DNA of 54,834 bases from JAHEEL01 sp034660035 (lineage in GTDB: Bacteria; Actinomycetota; Acidimicrobiia; Spongiisociales; UBA5794). The notes beneath the pieces were generated by a model. It was not told the DNA's origin. It ran no database searches and was given only the letters and a program-made list of their open reading frames with translations. Positions within the stretch are counted from its first letter, which is position 1. Each line of letters begins with the position of its first letter. Of this stretch, positions 32,052-39,307 are shown one piece after another. The stretch is from contig JAYEIJ010000005.1 of the NCBI GenBank assembly GCA_034660035.1, forward strand, positions 1-54,834. Reading direction: 5' to 3'. The position numbers were made by a program, and so were the translations under genes.

Positions 32052-32331
32052 GACACAGATCCTCTCACCCACAACGCCATAGACACCCATCAACACCCGT
32101 CATGCCTACCCGCCCACGTCGAAGGCACTTCCTGTGCGAAGTGGTCCGTTCTGGAACGGTGAACCGGTAGGGGTTCACCGGAGACTGTGGTCTGCTTGAG
32201 TCCAGCAGTCTTGTCTGGCCTGTTCCGACTGCAAGAATCGATATCGTGACGTCCCGAGCACCAGAACGACGAAGCACCCCAGAAGGGCGGCTTCTCCCCA
32301 CGAGGTGACGGGCCTCTTCCCAAGCCACCGT

Positions 32332-32405
32332 TGGAGCGGGTGAGGAGAATCGAACTCCCGTATTCAGCTTGGGAAGCTGATGTTCTGCCATTGAACTACA
32401 CCCGC
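32332..32405 (-). tRNA. tRNA-Gly (anticodon CCC)
   Basis: Minus-strand cloverleaf. Acceptor GCGGGTG pairs with CACCCGC, discriminator is U, and CCA is encoded (32332-32334). D-arm TAGTTCAATGGCAGAAC. Anticodon stem TCAGC/GCTGA with loop TTCCCAA (anticodon CCC). T-arm GGGAGTTCGATTCTCC. All arms pair. Confidence 0.95.
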
Positions 32406-32434
32406 AGACGATCGGGATTGTAGCCCTCCCTCAT

Positions 32435-32454
32435 CTCTCCGTTCATGCGGAGAG
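32435..32454. terminator. Hairpin between the korB-like gene and tRNA-Gly
   Basis: CTCTCCG (32435-32441) pairs with CGGAGAG (32448-32454) over a 6-nt loop. The flanking CCTCCC/GGGGAGG can extend the stem. No T-tract follows on either strand, so termination is possible but unproven. Confidence 0.4.
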
Positions 32455-32467
32455 CGGGGAGGCGGTC

Positions 32468-33793
32468 TCAGTTGGCGAGGTCGACCCCGGTCTCGACGGC
32501 TTCCAGGTTGACCTCGGCGAACGAACCGGCGCCGGCCGCTTCGCGAAGGGCATCGATCGGGTACGGGTCCGTGATAGCTAGAGCGGCGGAGAGGTAGACG
32601 AGGCCCATCGACGTCTTCGGGATGCGCTTCGTGGCCGACTTCGGGTCGATCACCACGACACGCGCCTGTGTCTCGAGGTTGGCGTGCTCCGGGATCGTCA
32701 GCACCAGGTCATCCGGTGTCATCTCACCCAGATACGGACCGGCCTTCCCGTATCCGTCCGACGAGATGATCGCCAGGACGTCGGGCCTCATCACAGCCGT
32801 CAGCGGCATCTCCCCGGGCGCGATCCACAGTTCCGAGACCGAATGACCGGACTTCACCGTTACGGGGTAGTCGTCACGCTGGGCCGCCCACAGACCCGAG
32901 CGAATGCCGCCGAGGGCCAGCAGGCGCGACGCGGAGCGGACCTTCCCTCCCGCCGAGCCCGCCACAACGAGTGACATCGGGCGGTCGAGGGCGTGGGTGT
33001 AGCCCACCGGAACGGGGCGAGCGCCCATGACCGGGGTTCCGACGAGCGCCGAGTGGGCTTCTCGGTACCCGACCGAGTACTCGATGGCCTCACGGTCATA
33101 GAGAAGGCCGGGTTCGAATCCCCAGGATCGCATGGAGTCCTCCATGCCGGCCCGGGTGAACTTGTTCGAGCGCACGTAGTACGCGGTACAGAGGTCCCAG
33201 ATATCGAGCAGCGCGAACCCCGGTTGCGTCATCGCTGCGGCGAATCGATCGGCGAGGTCACCATCGAACGACGATCCCCGGTAGACGTACGCGGCGCCGT
33301 TCACGCCAACCGTCGCACAGATGTCGAGTGGGGCCTCCAGGTTGCCAAGCGGCGTCGTCGAAGTGATGCCGCCTGCCGGTGTCGTCGTCGAATGCTGGCC
33401 TCCGGTCATCCCGAAGTTCAGGTTGTTCATCACGATCACGGTGATCCCGATGTTCCGCCGGGCCGCCGAGATGAGATGCGTGCCGCCGATCCCGGTGCCG
33501 CCGTCACCCATGATGACGACGACCTCGAGGTCGGGGTTCGCGAGTTTGATCCCGGTTGCATATGTCGCCGAGCGTCCGTGAAGGCCGTGGAACGCCGACG
33601 TGACGAAGTACTGGTCGGAGAGGCCCGAACACCCTATATCGGAGACGATGACGACCTTCGCCGGGTCGAGGTCGAGTTTGATCATGGCCTCATTGAGGCG
33701 ATCGAGGATCGGTCCGTGCCCGCACCCGGGGCAGAACGGGTACGGATCGTCGGTACGGAACGTCGAGATCGGTGTGATCGTGATGGCGCTCAT
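32468..33793 (-). CDS. 2-oxoacid:ferredoxin oxidoreductase, fused beta (TPP) and gamma domains
   Basis: 441 residues. Residues 1 to about 245 form the TPP-binding beta subunit: PFCPGCGHGPILDRL, VSDIGCSGLSDQYF, HGRSATYATGIKLANPDL, VVIMGDGGTGIGGTHLI and NNLNFGMTGGQHS. Residues about 265-441 are a gamma domain: MSLVVAGSAGGKVRSASRLLALGGIRSGLWAAQ then VKSGHSVSELWIAPG. These enzymes oxidatively decarboxylate 2-oxoacids to acyl-CoA and reduce ferredoxin. No ferredoxin-like delta subunit is adjacent. Overlaps the alpha-subunit gene by 4 nt. Substrate class (pyruvate, oxoglutarate or branched) is unresolved. Confidence 0.85.
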   Translation of the reverse strand: MSAITITPISTFRTDDPYPFCPGCGHGPILDRLNEAMIKLDLDPAKVVIVSDIGCSGLSDQYFVTSAFHGLHGRSATYATGIKLANPDLEVVVIMGDGGTGIGGTHLISAARRNIGITVIVMNNLNFGMTGGQHSTTTPAGGITSTTPLGNLEAPLDICATVGVNGAAYVYRGSSFDGDLADRFAAAMTQPGFALLDIWDLCTAYYVRSNKFTRAGMEDSMRSWGFEPGLLYDREAIEYSVGYREAHSALVGTPVMGARPVPVGYTHALDRPMSLVVAGSAGGKVRSASRLLALGGIRSGLWAAQRDDYPVTVKSGHSVSELWIAPGEMPLTAVMRPDVLAIISSDGYGKAGPYLGEMTPDDLVLTIPEHANLETQARVVVIDPKSATKRIPKTSMGLVYLSAALAITDPYPIDALREAAGAGSFAEVNLEAVETGVDLAN

Positions 33794-34917
33794 CGCACTG
33801 CCTCCATGATCTCGTCGATCGTGATGAGCCCACCGTCGATGCGATTCACACCGACGATCTTCCGGTCCCCGGCGATCCGTTCCAGTTCCCTGCTGTAGAG
33901 ACCCATGTTGAGTTCGGGAACGATGATCCTCTCGATGCCCTCGAAGGCGGCTGAAAACGCGGTCTCCGGAATCGGCCAGAGGCTCTGCACGACCAGGTTC
34001 GAGACGCCGACTCCTTCGGTTCGGAGTCTCGCAACAGCAGCTCGAGCCGCGCCGGCCGTGACCCCGTAGGAGACCACGATTGTGTCTGCGCCGGAAACGA
34101 GGTCTGCATCGACCATCTCGATCTCGTCTCGATGGTCCGCGATCTTCGCGATGAGGTGCTCATTGAGCGCTTCGACCTTCGCTGCGTTCTTCGTGATGTA
34201 GGCGCCTTCATCGTGGGTGGATCCGGTGAATCGGAAGGCGTCCCCCTCCCCGTAGCGGCGCATCGGATCGACGGCGTCGGCCGGCTCCCACGAATATGGC
34301 AGACCTTCGTGCTTCTCCGGGCGCTCCACGCCGTGCATGGACGGGTAGTCATCCACGTCGACAGCGGAGAGCGTCATCGCCAACTCCTTGTCGGTGAGGA
34401 GGAACACCGGACAGCGGAACCGCTCGGCGAGTTCGAACGCCTTCACCGTGAGCGAATACGACTCAGGCACGCTGGATGGAGCGAGCACGATCACGGGATA
34501 GCCGCCGCCGGTTCCCCATCGGACGAATTGGACGTCGCCCTGTGCAACGGTCGTTGCCCCGCCGGTTGCCGGGCCGAGGCGCTGGACGTCGACGATGACG
34601 AGCGGGACCTCGCCCATGATCGCCAGTCCGATGCTCTCCGAATAGAGGCTGATCCCGGGGCCGGACGTGGCGGTCATCGACTTCGCTCCTGACATGGCCG
34701 CGCCGAGGCACATCCCCATTGAGGCGATCTCGTCCTCGCCCTGTATCGCAATGCCGCCCACCTTCGGCATCTCGCGCATCAGCGCCATCAGGATCCCCGA
34801 GGCGGGCGTTATCGGGTACCCGGCGAAGAAGGTGCAACCTGCATCGATGGCACCACGAACGATCGCTGTCGTTCCGTCGACGTATTCGCGCCTGGGCGCG
34901 TCGGTATTCGTCGTCAT
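33790..34917 (-). CDS. 2-oxoacid:ferredoxin oxidoreductase alpha subunit (VorB/KorA-like)
   Basis: 375 residues from ATG at 34917 (MTTNTDAPRREYVDGTTAIV). RGAIDAGCTFFAGYPITPASGIL is the pyrimidine-binding domain I. IQGEDEIASMGMCLGAAMSGAKSMTATSGPGISLYSES has the catalytic glutamate region. A domain II segment, VVSYGVTAGAARAAVARLR, and a C-terminal LNMGLYSRELERI follow. It pairs with the beta-gamma subunit immediately downstream. The size and opening are closest to VorB-type alpha subunits. Confidence 0.87.
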   Translation of the reverse strand: MTTNTDAPRREYVDGTTAIVRGAIDAGCTFFAGYPITPASGILMALMREMPKVGGIAIQGEDEIASMGMCLGAAMSGAKSMTATSGPGISLYSESIGLAIMGEVPLVIVDVQRLGPATGGATTVAQGDVQFVRWGTGGGYPVIVLAPSSVPESYSLTVKAFELAERFRCPVFLLTDKELAMTLSAVDVDDYPSMHGVERPEKHEGLPYSWEPADAVDPMRRYGEGDAFRFTGSTHDEGAYITKNAAKVEALNEHLIAKIADHRDEIEMVDADLVSGADTIVVSYGVTAGAARAAVARLRTEGVGVSNLVVQSLWPIPETAFSAAFEGIERIIVPELNMGLYSRELERIAGDRKIVGVNRIDGGLITIDEIMEAVR

Positions 34918-34961
34918 GTCCGTCAGGCTAGGAGACGCACGGTCTGTTGCGAGCGCTTCCG

Positions 34962-35008
34962 TCGCTCGCATTCGCGTGTCTGTCCGTGCGACACGCGAAC
35001 ACGAGCGA
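34962..35008. terminator. Long hairpin between the alpha-subunit and acs genes
   Basis: TCGCTCG..TTCGCGTGTC (34962-34980) pairs with its complement at 34990-35008 over 19 positions with two mismatches and a 9-nt loop. It lies 16 nt beyond the acs stop, in the direction of acs transcription, and upstream of the oxidoreductase genes. It could terminate acs or reduce read-through. No T-tract. Confidence 0.5.
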
Positions 35009-35024
35009 TGCGAGGTTGTAGCCC

Positions 35025-36971
35025 CTACCCGTCCGAACCGCTGGTAGAAGCACCTGCAATCTCGGCGACGATGTCGGCGTTGGCCAGTGTGGTCACGTCG
35101 CCGAGCTGGCGGTTCTCGGAGATGTCCTTGAGCAGACGCCGCATGATCTTCCCCGAGCGGGTCTTCGGCAGATCCGCGGTGAAGACGATGCTCTTGGGCT
35201 TGGCGATCGGCCCGATCGTCTCAGCGACGTGATCGCGCAGTTCATTGAGTAGTGCGTCGTCGCCGACGAAGCCGCCCCGCAGCGTCACGAACGCTGCGAT
35301 GGCTTGCCCGGTGACCGGATCCGCTCGACCAACAACCGCAGCCTCTGCGACCGATGGGTGGGACACGAGCGCCGACTCGACCTCGGTCGTCGAGATGTTG
35401 TGGCCGGCGATCAGCATGATGTCGTCGACCCTTCCCAGCAGCCAGAAGTAGCCATCGTCGTCCCGCTTGACACCGTCGCCCGGGAAGTACTTCCCGTCGA
35501 ACCGCGACCAGTAGGTGTCGAGGTAGCGCTGATCATCTCCGTAGATCGTGCGGAGCATCGCCGGCCACGGCTCGGTGATCGCAAGGAACCCGCCACCGGG
35601 AACGCCGACCTCGTTGCCGTCCTCGTCGACGGCCGTCGCTGCGATTCCCGGGAACGGATGTGTCGCTGATCCCGGCTTCGTTGCGACCGCGCCGGGCAGC
35701 GGCGTGATCATGATCGCGCCGGTCTCGGTCTGCCACCACGTATCGACGATCGGGCAGTTCTCGCCCCCGATGTGCTCGTGGTACCACATCCACGCTTCCG
35801 GGTTGATCGGCTCGCCGACCGTACCGAGCAGCCGCAACGACGACAGATCGTGCATCGCCGGGAACTCGTCGCCCCACTTCATGAACGCACGGATCGCCGT
35901 AGGGGCGGTATAGAAGATCGTGACCTTGTAGTCCTCGATGATCTGCCAGAGGCGGTCCTTCGTCGGCGCATCGGGTGCGCCTTCGTACATGACGCCGGTG
36001 ACACCGTTGGCGAGCGGCCCGTAGACGATGTACGAATGACCGGTGACCCAGCCGATGTCTGCGCCACACCAGTAGACGTCGTCATCCTTGATGTCGAAGA
36101 CGAGGGAGTGGGTGGTCATGACGCCGGTCAGGTATCCGCCCTGCGTGTGGACGATCCCCTTCGGCTTGCCGGTGGTTCCAGACGTGTAGAGGATGTAGAG
36201 AAGGTCCTCGGCATCCATCACTTCCGGCTCACAGACCTCGGACTGGCCCTCCATCAACTCATGCCACCAAAAGTCCCGACCATCGGTCATCGAGACTTCG
36301 TTCTTCGCCCGTTCGACGACGACAACGTTCTCGATAGTCGGAGAGGCGGCGACCGATACGTCGGCGTGATCCTTGAGCGGGAACACGGAGCCCTTACGCC
36401 AGGACCCATCCTGAGTCACAAGAACCTTCGCCGCGCCGTCCTGGATGCGGTCGGCGAGCGAGTCCGAGGAGAAGCCGCCGAAGCACACGGAGTGGACGGC
36501 GCCGATTCGCGCACACGCCAGCATGGTGATCGGAAGCTCCGGGATCATCCCCATGTAGACGGCGACCCGGTCGCCCTTCTCCACGCCGAGGGACTTCAGA
36601 GCGTTGGCGAACTTCGAGACCTCCTCGTGGAGTTCCGAGTACGTGATGTCGCGAGTATCACCCGGCTCTCCGACCCAGTGATACGCGATCTTGTCACCGA
36701 TCGTGTCGAGGTGGCGGTCGAGGCAGTTGTACGAGAGGTTCAGCTTGCCGTCTTCGAACCACTTGTAGAATGGAGCATCGTCGGAGTTGAGCCCGATTGT
36801 CGGCTCCTGGTACCAGGTGATGCGCTCGAGCGCCTGCTTCATCCACCAGGCTTCCGAGTCGGCTGATTCGTCGTAGATCTCCGGCCCGGCATTTGCGGCA
36901 GCAACGAATTCTTCGGACGGCGGGAAGACCCTGTCTTCAGACATCAGGTTCTCAAGAGTGACGTCGGCCAC
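35025..36971 (-). CDS. acs: Acetyl-coenzyme A synthetase (AMP-forming)
   Basis: 648 residues. WYQEPTIGLNSDDAPFYKWFEDGKLNLSYNCLDRH is the Acs N-terminal domain. YTSGTTGKPKGIVHTQGGYL is the AMP-binding P-loop. IVDTWWQTETGAIMITPLPG is the acyl-pocket motif with the tryptophan that sets acetate specificity. RVDDIMLIAGHNISTTEVESALVSHP leads to the C-terminal domain, and PKTRSGKIMRRLL carries the acetylatable catalytic lysine. It activates acetate to acetyl-CoA. In the same direction as the 2-oxoacid oxidoreductase, about 107 nt upstream of it. Confidence 0.96.
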   Translation of the reverse strand: MADVTLENLMSEDRVFPPSEEFVAAANAGPEIYDESADSEAWWMKQALERITWYQEPTIGLNSDDAPFYKWFEDGKLNLSYNCLDRHLDTIGDKIAYHWVGEPGDTRDITYSELHEEVSKFANALKSLGVEKGDRVAVYMGMIPELPITMLACARIGAVHSVCFGGFSSDSLADRIQDGAAKVLVTQDGSWRKGSVFPLKDHADVSVAASPTIENVVVVERAKNEVSMTDGRDFWWHELMEGQSEVCEPEVMDAEDLLYILYTSGTTGKPKGIVHTQGGYLTGVMTTHSLVFDIKDDDVYWCGADIGWVTGHSYIVYGPLANGVTGVMYEGAPDAPTKDRLWQIIEDYKVTIFYTAPTAIRAFMKWGDEFPAMHDLSSLRLLGTVGEPINPEAWMWYHEHIGGENCPIVDTWWQTETGAIMITPLPGAVATKPGSATHPFPGIAATAVDEDGNEVGVPGGGFLAITEPWPAMLRTIYGDDQRYLDTYWSRFDGKYFPGDGVKRDDDGYFWLLGRVDDIMLIAGHNISTTEVESALVSHPSVAEAAVVGRADPVTGQAIAAFVTLRGGFVGDDALLNELRDHVAETIGPIAKPKSIVFTADLPKTRSGKIMRRLLKDISENRQLGDVTTLANADIVAEIAGASTSGSDG

Positions 36972-37114
36972 GGCTACAACCTCCAGATCGCGAACGGATA
37001 TGTGCAGGCTATGCGCCAGGGCCGATCAATGGGAGGGCCGGAGGACCCTGAAGGTGGGGCCGGAGGTCCCTGCTCGGCCTGTTCACAAGGCGTTGGGGTC
37101 GATATACTCCCGTG

Positions 37115-37142
37115 TTCACTGCCTATCCGAGGCCGTTATGCT
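37115..37142 (+). promoter_or_regulatory. Putative promoter of the tRNA cluster
   Basis: TTCACT (37115-37120), 16 nt, TATGCT (37137-37142), with the tRNA-Glu 5' end 11 nt further on. A second candidate -10 (TATACT, 37103-37108) lies upstream. Confidence 0.45.
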
Positions 37143-37153
37143 TTCGGGGCCCT

Positions 37154-37226
37154 GCCCCCATCGTCCAGCGGCCTAGGACTCCGCCCTTTCAAGGCGGCAA
37201 CGGGGATTCGAATTCCCCTGGGGGCA
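37154..37226 (+). tRNA. tRNA-Glu (anticodon TTC)
   Basis: Acceptor GCCCCCA/TGGGGGC, anticodon stem CCGCC/GGCGG with loop CTTTCAA (anticodon TTC), T-arm GGGGATTCGAATTCCCC. Discriminator A. CCA is not encoded. Confidence 0.96.
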
Positions 37227-37231
37227 CGATC

Positions 37232-37309
37232 GGGGGCGTGGTGAAGTCTGGAGTTCACGCCGGCCTGTCAAGCCGGAGGTCGCGGGTTCAAATCCCGTCG
37301 CTCCCGCCA
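37232..37309 (+). tRNA. tRNA-Asp (anticodon GTC)
   Basis: Acceptor GGGGGCG pairs with CGCTCCC (one G-T pair). Anticodon stem CCGGC/GCCGG, loop CTGTCAA (anticodon GTC). T-arm CGGGTTCAAATCCCG. Discriminator G with CCA encoded. It starts 5 nt after tRNA-Glu. Confidence 0.96.
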
Positions 37310-37317
37310 GACGCTTC

Positions 37318-37339
37318 CGCCCGGGTTTCGGCCCGGGCG
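37318..37339 (+). terminator. GC-rich hairpin between tRNA-Asp and tRNA-Phe
   Basis: CGCCCGGG (37318-37325) pairs perfectly with CCCGGGCG (37332-37339) over a TTTCGG loop. The following TTGGTG is only weakly T-rich. It may be a processing stem or partial terminator within the tRNA cluster. Confidence 0.5.
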
Positions 37340-37352
37340 TTGGTGTCTGCCC

Positions 37353-37425
37353 GGTCAGGTAGCTCAGCTGGTAGAGCGCTGGTCTGAAAAACCAGAGGTC
37401 GGCAGTTCGACCCTGCCCCTGACCA
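37353..37425 (+). tRNA. tRNA-Phe (anticodon GAA)
   Basis: Acceptor GGTCAGG/CCTGACC, D-arm AGCTCAGCTGGTAGAGC, anticodon stem CTGGT/ACCAG with loop CTGAAAA (anticodon GAA), T-arm CAGTTCGACCCTG (partly G-C). Discriminator A. CCA is not encoded (CCG follows). Confidence 0.96.
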
Positions 37426-37430
37426 CCGCA

Positions 37431-37457
37431 GAAACCCTGTGCGCCGCATGGGGTTTC
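37431..37457 (+). terminator. Hairpin after tRNA-Phe
   Basis: GAAACCC (37431-37437) pairs with GGGTTTC (37451-37457) around a 13-nt loop. It is likely the 3' boundary of the tRNA transcript, although no T-run follows. Confidence 0.4.
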
Positions 37458-37481
37458 GCCGCGTTCGGGTCCCCGGAACCG

Positions 37482-37528
37482 TCGTTTGTGCTTAGAACCA
37501 CAACTGTTGTGGTCGTAGGCACAAACGA
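37482..37528. repeat. 47-nt dyad element, copy after the tRNA cluster
   Basis: 23-nt arms (37482-37504 and 37506-37528) around T37505 pair at all but a few positions. Outer ends are TCGTTTGTGCTTA and TAGGCACAAACGA, and the inner ends CCACAAC/GTTGTGG pair perfectly. It lies between the tRNA cluster and the convergent DUF2804 fragment, whose stop codon begins 3 nt beyond it. Confidence 0.8.
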
Positions 37529-37530
37529 TG

Positions 37531-37776
37531 TCAGCTCACCGACTTCTTGAATGCCAGGGATTGAGAAGTAGCCACCGGGGGACGTGACCCGTAGTAGTCC
37601 CAGCGCTTGGCCCTGAACCGTTGGAGCGGCCGGAACCCGATCGTGTTCGCTCTCTCCATGTTGCAGTCGAGGAGTGGCTGTCTTGCCCATCCGGTCTGAA
37701 CGAGGGATCCGGATTCGTCGAGGAGCGGAGACGGCTTCGTGATCTCTCGCTGGAAGCGTGCGACTGCTTCATCCAT
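37531..37776 (-). pseudogene. DUF2804 protein, N-terminal fragment
   Basis: 81 residues from ATG at 37776. FQREITKPSPLLDESGSLVQTGWARQPLLDCNMERA and FRAKRWDYYG match the opening of DUF2804 proteins (E-L-T-x-P-x-P-L-x-D..G....GW.R.PL..CN, then ..KRW.YW). Those proteins are usually over 300 residues. Here the frame ends about 15 codons after KRWDYYG, directly at the 47-nt dyad element. I therefore call it truncated, but it may still be translated, since it overlaps the upstream gene by 8 nt. Confidence 0.6.
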
Positions 37777-38023
37777 CGCGGGTCTCCTCGCTCTCTCCGC
37801 CCATCCTTCGCCGAACCAGGAACGGGGTAGCCGCCAGGATGACGAATACGACAACGGCGCCGATCTCCGTCATCCGCCGGTAGCCGTCGGATTGGGAGTC
37901 AGCGCCGAAGAGCGATGCGATGGTGCCGAGGAGCAAGACGGCGACCAACGCCATAGCGGCGGCGGCGAGGAGCCATACCAGATACACGGCGACAAGCTTC
38001 CACGTCGCTACGTCATCGTCCAT
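37769..38023 (-). CDS. Small membrane protein, two TM segments
   Basis: 84 residues. Two hydrophobic helices (LVAVYLVWLLAAAAMALVAVLLLGTIASLF and IGAVVVFVILAATPFLV) separated by a polar loop, with a basic C-terminus RRRMGGESEETRDG. No family recognised. It sits in a tight minus-strand run: its start abuts the DUF4870 stop (shared base 38023) and its end overlaps the DUF2804 fragment. Confidence 0.65.
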   Translation of the reverse strand: MDDDVATWKLVAVYLVWLLAAAAMALVAVLLLGTIASLFGADSQSDGYRRMTEIGAVVVFVILAATPFLVRRRMGGESEETRDG

Positions 38024-38382
38024 CAGCCGGTTACGAACCGGAAGATCAGCGGGTATCGATAGAACTCACCGTTCGACGCTTTGATGCCGGCGATGACCAT
38101 CACGACCAGTGCGAAGATCAGAACCACGATGATCGTGATGAACCCGATCAGAACGAACATCAGTGCGATTGAGGCGAGCACGTAGATGATGAGCGTGATC
38201 TGGAAGTTCAGCGCTTCCCGGGCGTGGTACTCGACGAACGGGTCCTCTTCACGCTTCATCATCCAGATAATCAGAGGTGCGAGAAACCCGAACCCGATCA
38301 ATGGAATGAGGTGCGCTGCCGTCGCCCAACCTCTCGACTCGGAGGGGACGGGTTCGGGTACGGCCGGGTAGTCGCTGGTCAT
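38023..38382 (-). CDS. DUF4870 family membrane protein
   Basis: 119 residues. WATAAHLIPLIGFGFLAPLIIWMMKREEDPFVEYHAREALNFQITLIIY is the DUF4870/Tic20-like signature. A second paired hydrophobic stretch (ALMFVLIGFITIIVVLIFALVVMVIAGI) follows, then KASNGEFYRYPLIFRFV. These proteins have three or four TM segments and no firm function. First gene of a three-gene membrane cluster. Confidence 0.85.
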   Translation of the reverse strand: MTSDYPAVPEPVPSESRGWATAAHLIPLIGFGFLAPLIIWMMKREEDPFVEYHAREALNFQITLIIYVLASIALMFVLIGFITIIVVLIFALVVMVIAGIKASNGEFYRYPLIFRFVTG

Positions 38383-38451
38383 GGAGGTCCTTTCGCTGAC
38401 CCGTAGAGGATACCGACGCCGCCGGAAGCCACGGTGTCACGGGAGCGATGG

Positions 38452-39201
38452 TCAGTTCGCGAACGTGAGAGCCTGACGGCCGGCCCATCGTCCGGCGACC
38501 CTTCCGTACGCGAGACGCGATGCGTCACCGTCGCCGCGTTCGAGCGCCTCGAGGCTCTCGCGAACATCCTCGGCCGACTCGTCGAAGGTAAGATCTGCAT
38601 CTGCGAAATGGTCCGCCACAGTGGCGTAGTCGAGTTCCAGCATCGATCCGGCGGGGAACTCGGCGAGCCAACGTTCGAGGTCACGAACCTGGTCGACGAC
38701 CGGTGGGGGAAAGCCTGCACCTTCGAGAACCCGCACGGCCCAGCCGATGCGATCGACGGCTTCGCCGAGACCCGTCCGGTAGCGGATGCCGAGGCCGTCC
38801 GCCCGGTCGTAGATGTCCCGTTCCGAGGGGCTGAACGCACCGAACCAGCGCAGCGGAACGTGCCAGGGAGAGGCAAGGATGTGGCTCCTCCGATCGGTCG
38901 AGCGCAGACCGGCCAGTTCTCGTTTGAGTGACTCGCGTTCCTTCTCGCCGACGAGTGGAATCTTCGGATAGGTTCCCGAGAACGCGAGCACCCCTTCGAC
39001 CATCCGGAGCCGAGTGTTGCGCGGGCACAGATATGAGACCCCGTTCCAATCGGTGACGAACGCGTCCTCTCGCAGCGACTCGTTCCACAGGAACCGGCCA
39101 TCGGAACGGACCACGCGGTCGCCGTCGGAAGCCTCGTCGTACGGCTCAGCGTTGGAGACGTCACCCGTGACGTAAACCCTGAGATAGGCCGTGCTGATCA
39201 T
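38452..39201 (-). CDS. Conserved actinobacterial protein of unknown function
   Basis: 249 residues, soluble by composition. The start MISTAYLRVYVTGD and segments such as SYLCPRNTRLRMVEGVLAFS, ILASPWHVPLRWFGAFSPSERDIYD and LDYATVADHF resemble a group of uncharacterised actinobacterial proteins that I remember only as a DUF. No catalytic motif is visible. It is divergent from the amino-acid dehydrogenase gene, about 106 nt apart. Confidence 0.65.
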   Translation of the reverse strand: MISTAYLRVYVTGDVSNAEPYDEASDGDRVVRSDGRFLWNESLREDAFVTDWNGVSYLCPRNTRLRMVEGVLAFSGTYPKIPLVGEKERESLKRELAGLRSTDRRSHILASPWHVPLRWFGAFSPSERDIYDRADGLGIRYRTGLGEAVDRIGWAVRVLEGAGFPPPVVDQVRDLERWLAEFPAGSMLELDYATVADHFADADLTFDESAEDVRESLEALERGDGDASRLAYGRVAGRWAGRQALTFAN

Positions 39202-39307
39202 CCCGGGATGGTACCGGTCGGGACCCCGGAACGGACGGGGAACCTCTCAACTAGAATCTGTTTGTATCTCGAACCGTGTCCTTGGCGGAACGTCGAAAGG
39301 AGCCGCG

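Noticed and set aside
31952..32162. Continuation of the sigma-partner gene through the N run to a stop near 32162
   Set aside because: The gap length is a placeholder, so the frame across it is meaningless. The downstream residues are not protein-like.
34962..35008. A fifth copy of the 47-nt dyad family (this hairpin also spans 47 nt)
   Set aside because: Although the span is 47 nt, the arms are 19 nt around a 9-nt loop and the ends are TCGCTCG/CGAGCGA, not TCGTTTGTGC/GCACAAACGA. The shared length is probably coincidence.
37000..37100. GGCCGGAGG-rich segment before the tRNAs as a structured RNA
   Set aside because: Two imperfect GGGCCGGAGG repeats in GC-rich DNA, with no recognisable RNA family core.
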